The notes under the pieces are model-generated. The model searched no databases. It had not been told where the DNA came from and worked only from the letters and a program-made list of their open reading frames with translations. Made by a program: the position numbers and the translations under genes. This document shows, one piece after another, positions 14,051 through 24,799 of a stretch of DNA of 64,000 nucleotides. Source of the DNA: Cruorifilaria tuberocauda (Eukaryota; Nematoda; Chromadorea; Rhabditida; Onchocercidae); contig JABVXU010000210.1 of the NCBI GenBank assembly GCA_013365365.1, positions 29,041 through 93,040 on the forward strand, written 5' to 3'. The first letter of the stretch is position 1. Each line of letters opens with the position of its first letter.

Positions 14051-17000
14051 ATGGCAGACACTGAAAAAAAGGAAGACACACAACAGGACAATGATGGATG
14101 CGATTTAATAGACGATAGTGGTATATTTCCTTTACTTTGACTTTTTTCTGTTAATAAGCTGAGGATTTTAATGGCTAAAGCCTTTAAAGGAAATTCGCTC
14201 AGCGGTTCAAGTTATAAAACTAACTTTATGGAGGTTAGCTTTGTTGCTTTGCTGAACAAATGCGATTGATGCAAATAAAAATAGGTTTGCTTTAATGGTG
14301 AAAAATATGTATTTTCTGGGGTCAGAATGGTGACGTTGTTGGAAAATAGCGTCGTTTTTTGATGTACAGATGAGTCAAATTTGCTGATGTTGCAGTTTCG
14401 ATGGATGAATGGGACATAAGAAAGAAAGTGTATTTAAATGACGTCGTTATGCGCAAGGTGGTCAGTTTTGTGAGTAATATTAAGGACCGACAGAATTTGG
14501 AACTTGTTAGCATAATCATGAACAGTCTGAGTTGGCGTGCTCCTTACATTAGCTATAACAATGATAACAGCACTTTGGACATATATTTTGCGGTATATTC
14601 TTTTATTACATTCTAAACCTTATAAAATTCAGGTGCATATAACTTGTTTTACAGTGGTCGTGTTTTTGATAAGAGAAAGCGCTTACTCAATGGATTGGAT
14701 TTCTATTCTTCTATTAGTCATCATTGCTACAGCCTTAATTTTATATATTTCTATAGTTTTTTGAAAGGAACATTTTACGTAATTTACTAATTCTCCAGAA
14801 GGTCGAGCCGGTGATGAACATAAGCATTGCTGGGAACGATTTCAAGGTGACGGCATTAACATCTAGTTTTCGACGCACTTGTGCTGACAATTCGGTTTCT
14901 CAGCCCGATGTTTGTATCTCTAAAATGCAACACATTATTCAACGTTTCTCACGACAAATTTGTCGACTATATGTTGGTGGCATATCGGATTTCGAGCGTC
15001 GACTGGGCTATATTCCAGATCATCAAGTATGAATCTGAACAATATTTGCTTCATCGGTAGTTGTTGTTTTTGACTTTAAATGATCTTTTTTTTTATACTA
15101 CAAGCATGAAAACCGTCAGTAACATTATTAGCTTACATAACTGATTATCGAAATGAAAAATGAATTTTCCATAGAAATGAAATTTACAACAAATTTTTAA
15201 GTAAAGATTTGCTTTACTTTGTTAGGTGAGTTAATTTTTGCCTGTTTATTAATATTTTCACATCATGTGGAGCTATAGTTAAAGTGATCTCTTCCAGTAG
15301 TACATATAGGAACCACTACGAATGGCAGCAATGTATAGTCATTACCATTTATCCATGATTTGCAGCTTGTATTGAGTCGAGACCTGTGTGATGAGTTCGA
15401 TCAATTGAAGAAAGTAGACTCCCTTGTTCTTCGCAATCTTTGCATGATGTCTTCAGTAATCGATTATTGTAAGTTCTTTCTAAGGCTTTCTATTTTATAG
15501 AACACTCATTGATTTTATTTGCTGGAACTAGATTTTATTACTTCAGGGAGTAGCAGCGAATGTATTCTTACCAATCGAATTTCAAATCTTTGCTTCCATA
15601 GTATATGGTTCGATCACGTCGAAGACATCGACAATTTTGTGGTGATTTCTTTCTCCTTGTATTTTCAGAAAAAATGAGGGTAATTACTCAAGTTTTAGGT
15701 AATGAAACCTTGAGTACTAAAAAGTGTTACAGAGCTGAAAAATACATTATAAAAATACAAATTTATTTATTGTGGTTTGAATGTTATGTATTATGTAGGT
15801 TGAATCCATCCCATAGCATATATGGATTGAAAATATATTGTGAAAATAAATATGTTCAAGTGATTACCTAATATGGTGTTGTTAATTTAGTCGATAGTTT
15901 CTGGAAGCGTCAAAAAATTATATCTCTCAGACTGCAGCGCAAAAATTATTATGAATATAGGAGAACGGCTTCGTATGCTCTGCAGCAAGCTTGACATTCT
16001 CTACATAGCTATTGATCATCGAACATTTCGAAGTACGGATCAGGCGCGCCAAATGTTTAAGGTTTTCTTATATTAAATATCACATTCATTGGAGATACTC
16101 TTTGGTCGAAGATTTAATTGAAAGACGAGACGAGAATTTTTCATTTATAATGTTAAATATTGTGCTTTTCAGCGAATGTCCAAATTGGCCAAGAAACTGC
16201 ATATTTGCATTTGCTTCTCTCGTTTTCTCTGCCAACCTGGTTTCCGAACACTTATAAACGTCATTTCTTTATTGCCTCAATTCCAGCAAATAACTGCGGT
16301 GGAGTTGGATTTAGGGCCTTTACGGAGGAATACGCGGACCTATGGACAATTTTTTGCTGGTAATATATTGTTTTTATTCTTTGTTACTAATGGCATTATA
16401 ATTATGGGATTTTGTTAGATTGGCTTCGTATGATAATTGCTTAAATCCATATGGTATACAAAAAGTCAATGCATATCTTAGCTGAATCACTTTATTACAG
16501 TAACAGATCGATTTATATATGAACCCTTTTAGAAGATGTTAAGTTTTGAGGTGTCTCTGCATTTTATTGTGTAATTTTTGTATTTCGCAAAAGCTAATAA
16601 AAAGTGTTAATGTCTATATTTCATCTCTAATCAATTTATTTAACTTGGTTGTTGCAGGTCTACATCAGATGTCTCAGCTGCGAGTTCTTCGTCTGTTCGG
16701 CTTCCCAATCAATTATAGTTGTATGGATCTTTGGAAGGTGATGTTGCAGTCCATCTCCCAATTGTCACAGATCACCGAGTTTTCGGTAATTAATTTGCTA
16801 AGAAACGTTCAAACCGATGAATTGAAGGTTTTTTACGAGTCACTGCCTGCCAACCTGAGTACTTTGGCGCTTCATCATGTTCACCAATTGCAAGATGATC
16901 ATTTCAGTCTTATTACTCAGGTATCATCCCATAAATTTTCTAGGAAGTCTCAAAATACTTTTTTAATGTGAGGCATAGGCATATATGACACTTTTTCGAG

Positions 17001-17741
17001 AACCATATACCGTATTGCAAACTAAAAATTTTTTTGGATATATTGAGGAATTCAACAATAAAACTGTTTTTTCTTTACTTAATCGTTTCATGATATGATA
17101 AATAAGATAAAATGAAATTTATAGCGCTGTCCTCGATTGGATACATTCTATGTGCGAGACTTGAGATCAGTAACATCATACGGCATAATGAAAGCTTTTA
17201 TGGTGTTTCGTACATTGACCAAGATAGCGGTATGTCATTCTGGTCCAGTTACAAAAGAAATCTACGAACTACTGGCCAATCGTGAAGCTATGCCTTATAT
17301 TAAAGCCGTCATTTTGGGTGGTAACAGAGATCATCAAAACGGTAATGAGTTTTCGCTTCTTTGCAGGTATTTAAGAATAGAATCTGCTCATCAACGAGAT
17401 CTTTTTAACAAAATATAATTCTAATTGAAGTTTCCTGCGGAAAAGATCATTTCTATTGTCTAGTCCATATGTACAATTCTGACAGCTCTTCATTATTGTT
17501 ACTGTTAAGTGTGGATATACTAATAACACAAACATTATTTTCAGTTATGTTGGGGACTCTGCTGTATCGACTACCGCAGTTACGTGTGATACGCACATGG
17601 AATCGATGGCGTGAGTGTGAGTATCATCTGTGGTGTAGTAGTAAAGCCTACAAAGAATTATTAGACGCATCGTGCTATGCCGATTGCCCAGGATGTGGCA
17701 AAGACGTAAGCCTGATTGGTGATGAGGATGATATCCCATAA
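14051..17741 (+). CDS. F-box-like leucine-rich repeat protein
   Basis: Ten phase-consistent exons: 14051-14120, 14396-14592, 14799-15026, 15366-15468, 15547-15641, 15891-16061, 16173-16359, 16658-16920, 17125-17341 and 17545-17741 (575 residues). An acidic N-terminus leads into an F-box-like helix set at about residues 36-75, with LNDVVMRKVVSFV followed by a Leu-rich segment. Several leucine-rich-repeat-like units follow, with L..L.L patterns such as LRVLRLFGF and LSTLALHHV. The C-terminus has Cys at 554, 558 and 561 and ends acidic. By family analogy it would be a substrate receptor of an SCF ubiquitin ligase. The F-box match is weak, so it may simply be an LRR protein. An acceptor-like CTAG sits 2 bp before the ATG. 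A possible poly(A) signal lies at 17,959. Confidence 0.75.
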
Positions 17742-18148
17742 AACAGGATAACATCGCAACCGCTTTGTAGTTTTATCTAATTATATAATTATATTATCTG
17801 TATAAAAAGTGTTTGTCACCTTGATTGATTTTCATGTCCAGTTTAGGTTTTTCTATTTATTCAAAAGACATTTTGTCATATATTGTTTGTGTATTCACTA
17901 ATTATTCTTAATGAGCTTAGATATATTTGTTACTGCACGGAACTGAGGAGTAGGGTTGAATAAAAAAGGGAAACAAGCCTCCTTTTTGTCCGATATATGG
18001 TATCATTTTTTCTTTTTTGTCTGACTCCGCTATGTAGCTGAGAAATAAAAGCAAATGATCTCACTTTTAAAGAGGCATGGATCTAATCTCGATGTGGAAG
18101 ATACAATAAGATAGCACAGAATATATAGTTCCACCATTAAAGTAATTA

Positions 18149-18400
18149 ATGAGCTATTATCATGTTCTACCAAATAGTACCTGGAAATTGAAGCATGTAT
18201 TTGTCTCTTTATTGTATCTCACCAAAATCATTACTGCCAATTCTTTTTTCTCTTCTGTTTTTTGCTCGTTCTACAAGCAAACGTTATTTGGTTCATCACT
18301 GTATTTCGAAACTATTTCGTACCGAAATAAACCAGAAGCTATCATCTTTGTGGATTATTCGTACGTGGGAGAAGGAAAGAGTTAGTATTCTGCCATCATA
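18149..18400 (+). pseudogene. Possible decayed partial copy of the F-box-like gene
   Basis: About 400 bp after the F-box-like gene, one frame reads LWIIRTWEKERV near 18,340-18,375. This resembles LRVIRTWNRWRE in the last exon of that gene, and the upstream CAAACRTTATTT is also shared. The frames are interrupted between matching patches. I read this as a degraded tandem duplicate of the 3' end, but chance similarity is not excluded. Confidence 0.25.
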
Positions 18401-18784
18401 AAAAGCACTTGTAAAAACTTAAATCCCATAACAGATCTTTAAAAAATGCACTATTAGATGGTTTCTTCTGAGCTTATCAAAGGTAATGTGTTAAACACAT
18501 GCACCTATCCAAAGAGACGACAATGAAAGTTCCTATCCCACAAACTACAGTGATATCTTCTGTAGTTCCAATATGCATTACTACCTGATGTCAGAATACT
18601 AGTAAAAAACATGAAACATATATGATGAATGATGATGCAAAATTGTCTTAAAGTTTATTGCCATTCCATATAACTAGTTTGTCCTAGAGTATTTCAATAA
18701 ATGGTCAAAAAAGAACGGCGTTATCAAATGCTTACGACAAGTCCTACAATACGCACATAATCCAGATAATATACACAACAGTAA

Positions 18785-19645
18785 CTAATACTTCCAAATA
18801 TCTTGACCTTCCGGTATCTCAGCAATTCGATCGGCAAACATTTTGCTTTTTCCTTTCATCATGCTTGCTTTATACATACCTTGTCGATCCATACAGTGAC
18901 CTAAAAAAAATCTTTAATTTGATGATATTAATTAGCAGTTGTCTCTGAACAACTTTTCTGCCAAATGACTTCTGCATTTTAAGTTTCTTGATTGTTAGTA
19001 AATGAGAGAAGAGAAGAGAGAGGGTGAAGCAGTGCAAAGCAGCTCATCAACTGAAATGGAATTCCTAGTAGATTTTCTCTTCACAGAAAAACTGACCTTT
19101 TATCCTTCTCTCTGGTGAATTATAAATTCCTCTCTTTATGTGAGATGATGACATCACTATCACTTTTATCAAATAAGTTCGAATAATTTCATAATTCAAT
19201 TTGTTAAAATAGAATAAAAAACTATTTTGTTCTCTTTTTCAAAGCGCTATATCTGCTAAATAATAAAGTAGATAAACAATGTGACTAATGCTGAAGACTA
19301 CTTCTACATATGAAGTGGACAAAACAACAATCCAATGACTATGCAAGAAGACACTTGATAAAAAGCATTTGATCAAAAATGAAGTTAGACAAATGAAAAG
19401 TCTCGAAGATATAAAGTGCTGCGGTTTAAAAATAATCCAGACATTAAAACATAAGCATTGATCTGAAGTGAACAAAAAAATATTCAAAAAATCAGTAAAC
19501 GAATAATCAAACTCAGTGATGGAAAAAATCAAGCTGAGGGAAGAACAGGCTCACCAAGATATGCCATTACAACTGCCGATGCCCACAAAACCTTCTTCTC
19601 CCAAATTGCTTTCTTGAAAAAATATCTCAGCGTAAATGTTCCCAT
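18785..19645 (-). CDS. NADH dehydrogenase beta subunit 1 (MNLL)-like
   Basis: Two exons, 19645-19555 and 18900-18785, join in phase 1 to give 68 residues. The product has a basic N-terminus, one hydrophobic helix (about residues 18-31), then GHCMD and a charged tail with KGKSKMF. This is the layout of the small complex I membrane-arm subunit NDUFB1 (about 58 residues in human and fly), whose helix ends in G-x-x-x-D and is followed by a K-S-x-x-x/F segment. It would act in the mitochondrial inner membrane. A TGTATTCCAG acceptor-like site lies 38 bp before the ATG, so a separate trans-spliced start is possible. A poly(A) signal on this strand lies at about 18,654-18,659. The assignment rests on a short protein. 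Confidence 0.68.
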
Positions 19646-19717
19646 TTATAGATGATTGTTTTGACTGGATGTGAAAATTACCTGGAATACAGGTTTTGAA
19701 CAGATAAAATATCAAAC

Positions 19718-19891
19718 CTAATTTATCTTACGGCTAGCAGTAGTATTTTCGTCACGCATTGCGTCAAGAATGGTCGTATACCCTTTTGCCCTTAAACTTT
19801 TCATAGAACGCCAATCGGATATTATGAATGTTGCAGCTAATACAGGCCAAATCCACACAGCTAACATTCGTTTAACGTGAAGTGGAAACAT
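19718..19891 (-). CDS. 57-residue single-helix membrane ORF
   Basis: An ATG sits directly after a TTTTAG acceptor, a typical trans-splice start. The ORF has a basic N-terminus, a hydrophobic helix at about residues 10-24, then a charged segment ending in DAMRDEN. The stop is 72 bp before the ATG of the NDUFB1-like gene on the same strand. A good donor (CC, then GTAAGA) lies just before the stop, in phase 1, the same phase as the second NDUFB1 exon. It could therefore be the first gene of a two-gene operon or an alternative first exon. I do not recognise the family; its size suits a small mitochondrial subunit. Confidence 0.45.
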   Translation of the reverse strand: MFPLHVKRMLAVWIWPVLAATFIISDWRSMKSLRAKGYTTILDAMRDENTTASRKIN

Positions 19892-20159
19892 CTAAAAGTA
19901 ATAAAAAAATTTTAAACCGGACTAGGAAAGTGAACTATTTAAGCGAATCAGACTTGTTTAAATGACTTTTTAATAAATTTTAGATTAAATCATCTAAGAT
20001 TGTCAAAAAAATCCGAAATACCAATTGAATTACCCAAATTTGCATAAAATTTTGGTAAATTAACTGAACGTCAGACTGACCAGTCTAAAAATCTCAATCT
20101 AATATTTCGGAATGACGGAAAATCCTAGAATTACAACTTCTCTAACTAGTAAACAAATT

Positions 20160-20397
20160 TCCTACGACTTCTGTCCGTAAGCATCTTGCTAGAACTACCG
20201 GACACTACCCGAGACGCCATCTAATACACCCAGCAAACACACCATCGGATACACAACACTTCACTAACATACATCCGAACCGTTAAATACGGACGCGTCT
20301 GTAGCAGGATATCGGGGATGAAGTGGCTCGCTGTAATAGCCGGGGTGCGAAGTCCGATAGAGATCCGTTACATATTACGGAAGAAGGGACCTGGTAT
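20160..20397. other. GC-richer island upstream of KXD1
   Basis: This block is clearly richer in G+C and CpG than its surroundings, with GGACGCGTC, CCGGGGTGCG and several CCGA elements. It lies between the leftward 57-residue ORF and rightward KXD1, so it may hold a shared promoter. A plus-strand frame stays open from about 20,221 to 20,467, running into the repeat below, but it has no convincing partner exon. Confidence 0.5.
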
Positions 20398-20476
20398 TCA
20401 GAAAACTAAAAGAATAATAGATCTGCGTATCCGCAGAGTGATTCTCAAATATTCACGGCATGTGTAATTGAGATCC
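20396..20476 (+). repeat. Exon-like dispersed repeat, copy 1
   Basis: About 80 bp here align with 22,641-22,714 in the same orientation. Both keep AGTGATTCT and the run of codons reading VILKY. In this copy the frame ends in a stop about eight codons after the core, whereas copy 2 stays open. It could be a duplicated, now non-coding exon or a remnant of an old mobile element. Confidence 0.7.
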
Positions 20477-20631
20477 GAGATCTCTTGAAGACTTTCAGTG
20501 ATGAACGATTGTTTGGATTTAATGAATTCGGTCATATCCATCTATTGATTTCTTTCTCTCTCACATCTTTTATATATTTGTAGAACATATATTTATTTTG
20601 ATAATAGTGAATGTATATTACAGGCGTATCT

Positions 20632-21280
20632 ATGACTAATAACTTCGCTTCTACATCAATGGATGTGAGTGAGGAACATATGGTAGAAGCGCTTATGTCA
20701 CAGATTGACGATGAAGCTATCAATAAGATCATACGATTACAGAAAAAATCGTAAGATTCTTTATATCCTGTAAAAGTTTATATATGTGCCAATATTATTA
20801 AAACTTCTTACGATAATTATTGAAAAACCATCCTGAAGGTGCACAGCGTAACTTTTATGTTCTTGATTCATCATGTGTTAGCAGGAAGTTTATAATGAAA
20901 ATCGAATATCTACTTCATGTCAGCACAGAGATATGAAATACGGTATTTCACATGTAATTGTAATTGTATGCGTAATGGTGCATAATGAAGAAAATGATTT
21001 AATGATCAATGTGTCATGTGGACAAGTTAACCACAGTTTGCTAAAAAGTATTTCATACTTTTCCAGGTTGGCACAGTTCGAGAAAACAAATGAAATGCTA
21101 ACAAACTGCTGCGGATTATCGGCTATCAGACTTGAAAAAGCACGGAAAGATTTGGCAGAAAATAGACAGTTAATATTGGAAATGAAATCAGATTTGGAAT
21201 CCATTTTTCGACGAATACGTATTTTTAAGCAGAATTATATTACTAAATACGCCGATATTTATAAATATTTCGGTGACTAG
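20632..21280 (+). CDS. kxd1: KxDL motif protein, BORC complex subunit
   Basis: Exons 20632-20750 and 21067-21280 join in phase 2 to give 110 residues. FEKTNEML (44-51), LSAIRLEKARK, then the signature EMKSDL (78-83) followed by IFRRIR match the conserved core of KXD1. KXD1 is a small coiled-coil subunit of BORC, which places lysosomes for ARL8-kinesin transport. Human KXD1 is longer at its C-terminus; this protein stops soon after the core. An acceptor (ATTACAG) lies 8 bp before the ATG, suggesting trans-splicing. Confidence 0.93.
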
Positions 21281-21812
21281 TTACTAATGTTTAATCGGAC
21301 TATTATTTATTGGACTGTTCATTATACACCGAAAACTATTTAACATATATGATCCTTTAATTCTCGTTAGCATCTGTTAACGAAATATTTCATCCGAGAT
21401 TTTTCTATAACTATTATTTTGATGAATGTTAGCATTATCACTCGTGTTCTTTCAGAGCAGCAATATCGTACTGAAGAAAAAGACGAGTAGGAAAATATAT
21501 GAGTTTTAACTCCACGATCTGTATCCGAGGTATTCAAGTTTGATATTTTAATCTTTTATCCGTGATGAATGACTCCTATCAAGTTTCAAGTATAGGTGTA
21601 GCAGCACGTTTACAAATTTTTAAATACTAATAGAAATAGAGACAAAGCAAGTATTCATTTTCTTGATTTCTTCTAGCTTTTCATTCCTTCGAAATTATTT
21701 CTTATATTACGCTCAGATCAATTTTTCGCTCATATACTGTAATCCATTTCTTCTCTCTTTCATTAGTGAATTTTCGTTCGAAATACAAATCGGTTCATTG
21801 TTGATTTATTAA

Positions 21813-22601
<789 letters not shown>

Positions 22602-22640
22602 ACGTGTTTACGAAAAGATGAGGTTATTTCGAAGAAGAAT

Positions 22641-22714
22641 ATCAGGAAACTGAAAGAATGATAAATTTATGCATCCAAAAAGTGATTCTTAAGTATCCAC
22701 GTGTGAAATTGAGA
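22641..22714 (+). repeat. Exon-like dispersed repeat, copy 2
   Basis: This copy matches 20,396-20,476. It lies about 40 bp beyond the start codon of the leftward zinc-knuckle gene and forms part of the possible small gene at 22,658-23,151. It is open in the frame that is closed in copy 1. Confidence 0.7.
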
Positions 22715-23151
22715 AGATTCAACTATTTGCCCGCTATTGATGGGCTTTTATATATCAGGACTGTTTCATGTAATTATCTATATCTCTCAGCATATGTTAA
22801 AAATTAAGGTTAGATTTTCTAATTCATTATTTCCAGAATGTGATAAGAAACAGGAAGTCAATAAATAATGCGAAATTAAATATTTTATTGGGAATTATAT
22901 ATTTCAAAAAGCTTTTCAAAGTTAAACTTAAAAAAATGTAGTTGTAAACAGTATGAAGTGATATTTGTTTCCTAAAAGAGAGAAAGATAAGGAATCTAAC
23001 GATATGACGAAATACAAGGCAAGACTGAATTACATTTTCAGGTGTTATTTGCACCAGGCGAGTTGGTATTTTGCAGCAGGCCGCCTTCTATATGAAACAT
23101 GGAGTGCTATTAGTATTTCCCAACGAAGAAGGAAAACCACTGACTGCATGA
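22658..23151 (+). CDS. Possible 73-residue protein, unknown
   Basis: Two segments, 22658-22769 and 23042-23151, join in phase 1 across a T-GTAATT donor and a TTTTCAG acceptor. The product is 73 residues, basic in the first third (KVILKY, VKLRR) and ending VLLVFPNEEGKPLTA. The second exon is protein-like in composition, but I recognise no family. It runs divergently from the zinc-knuckle gene with only about 55 bp between the start codons. Further 5' exons are possible. It may instead be chance open frame. Confidence 0.35.
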
Positions 23152-24799
23152 TTTGCCAATCATATAAATGTAGGCATTTAATTACATTTTAGTAGCTTTT
23201 TGACTGCAATGCATTCGTCGTTGAAATGAAATACTTTTACATACCTAAAAGTTTTGACCGAAACTTTGAAAAAGTCATCGTACAGACTTTTAATGAAGGT
23301 TTATAAATTGGTTAAGATATTTCTAATTGTGTTCTATCTATGCTAATCCTTTTTCTATATTTGCATCAAATACATTAAGCATTACTGTGATAACTCTCAG
23401 TCTACTATTTCACCAGTGTTATTATCTGATTATTATTCTACTTTTCATTGCAAATCTCACTTTTCATGTGATCTTTTTTTTATTCTAATATGTGATAAGG
23501 CAGAGATGTTGTTGAATTTGTTCTTTCAACGAATTTCCAACGATGGGGAATATAAATGGTTGATAAATTTGATTAAAATTTGCACGATATCTCAATCAAA
23601 GTAATCTTATAAAGTTCACATGCTCTGTTAAATCATTTAAAAAATTAATTAAAAATTTCCCAGATACTTTTCACTTATCAAACGTGTAAAGCCATTGCTA
23701 TCATAAAATTGTCCTATGGAAGAAGATTTCGAAATGAATTTTGTCAAATGTACGTGAAGCTTTAACAAAACTATAAAATAAAATGAAATTTTGCTTTTCG
23801 AACATCTTCATGCATTGATATTTTAAGAAATCAAATGAGGAGCACAGTAAGTCAGAAGTTGTCAATCAAAATATGATTGTAGTAACATCAACAAATAAAA
23901 AAACAAAACGAAATGTTAAGAATTAGATAGTATAGTGAAGTTGTCAGTGACGAAAGAGTTCTTAGAAATATTAGTTGGAAAATCTCATCGACAAAACTTT
24001 TCTTTTTATCCCAAAATGTGTTAACTTTCATATATCAATTTGAATTCTTATCAATCATTTTATTTCTTTAAATTTGATAAACAAAAAATCAATATTCCAT
24101 TTGCTATCATGAAAAAATTTAGAAATTCTTCCAAATAGAAAAAAACTGAAAGAATGTTATTGCATTCATTCATCAACAAATTATCATTGAAATTTTCTAT
24201 GTTTTTTTTTAAACTCAAATAATTTTATCATTTTTTTTCGCATAATGCATTAAAAAATATCGATTGAATTTTTGATCAAACGAAAAAATATTGGATAGAA
24301 TTTATTTCTTGAGATTTATTAGTATACTAGCATAAATTATGCCAATAATCATTTTCCTTAGAAAGATAAAAAGATATTCGAAGGTCAATTCATCGAGATT
24401 AACCGGGTAATCATTTTCGTTCTCAAGCGCCAAATATCGAATAGTTATAAAAACAAAACTAAAAAAAAAAGATTATCTGATGAGGTAAACAAGTGATCTC
24501 CTAAATGAATAGAAAAAAATGCTTCAGTATTCTTTATTTATAATCCGTAGTAGGTTGCTTATCATTCTCGTTTCATAAAGTTAAAGAATCATCCGGAATA
24601 ATTTAATTACTCTTTTCGATAGTACTGAAATAACTGTGTGATAATAACTCTAACGTACTTTAAGCGTAACTGTATATTTAGAGAAATGAAGGGGAATACT
24701 TTTTTTCTTCGCTAATCAAATGAATGATATGTTCTGTCGATTTTTTCATAATAATTATCTTAGTCGTTAAATTTTTTAAAAGAATTTAATTTTCAAGGT
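23152..24799. other. Intergenic, nothing recognised
   Basis: This is AT-rich sequence between the possible small gene and the WIPI gene, without a phase-consistent exon chain. It presumably includes the WIPI promoter. Confidence 0.5.

Noticed and set aside
19555..19732. A 50-bp intron joining the 57-residue ORF to a second frame across NDUFB1 exon 1
   Set aside because: The joined frame is open, but its protein has no helix or domain and would overlap the NDUFB1-like exon out of frame.
20027..20048. Match to the core of the nematode spliced leader (AATTACCCAAATTTG)
   Set aside because: Only a 15-base near match, without the donor, Sm site or snRNA context of a spliced-leader gene.
22965..23192. 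75-codon frame ending CRHLITF
   Set aside because: Another frame of the same segment is spliced in phase to 22,769 and looks more protein-like.
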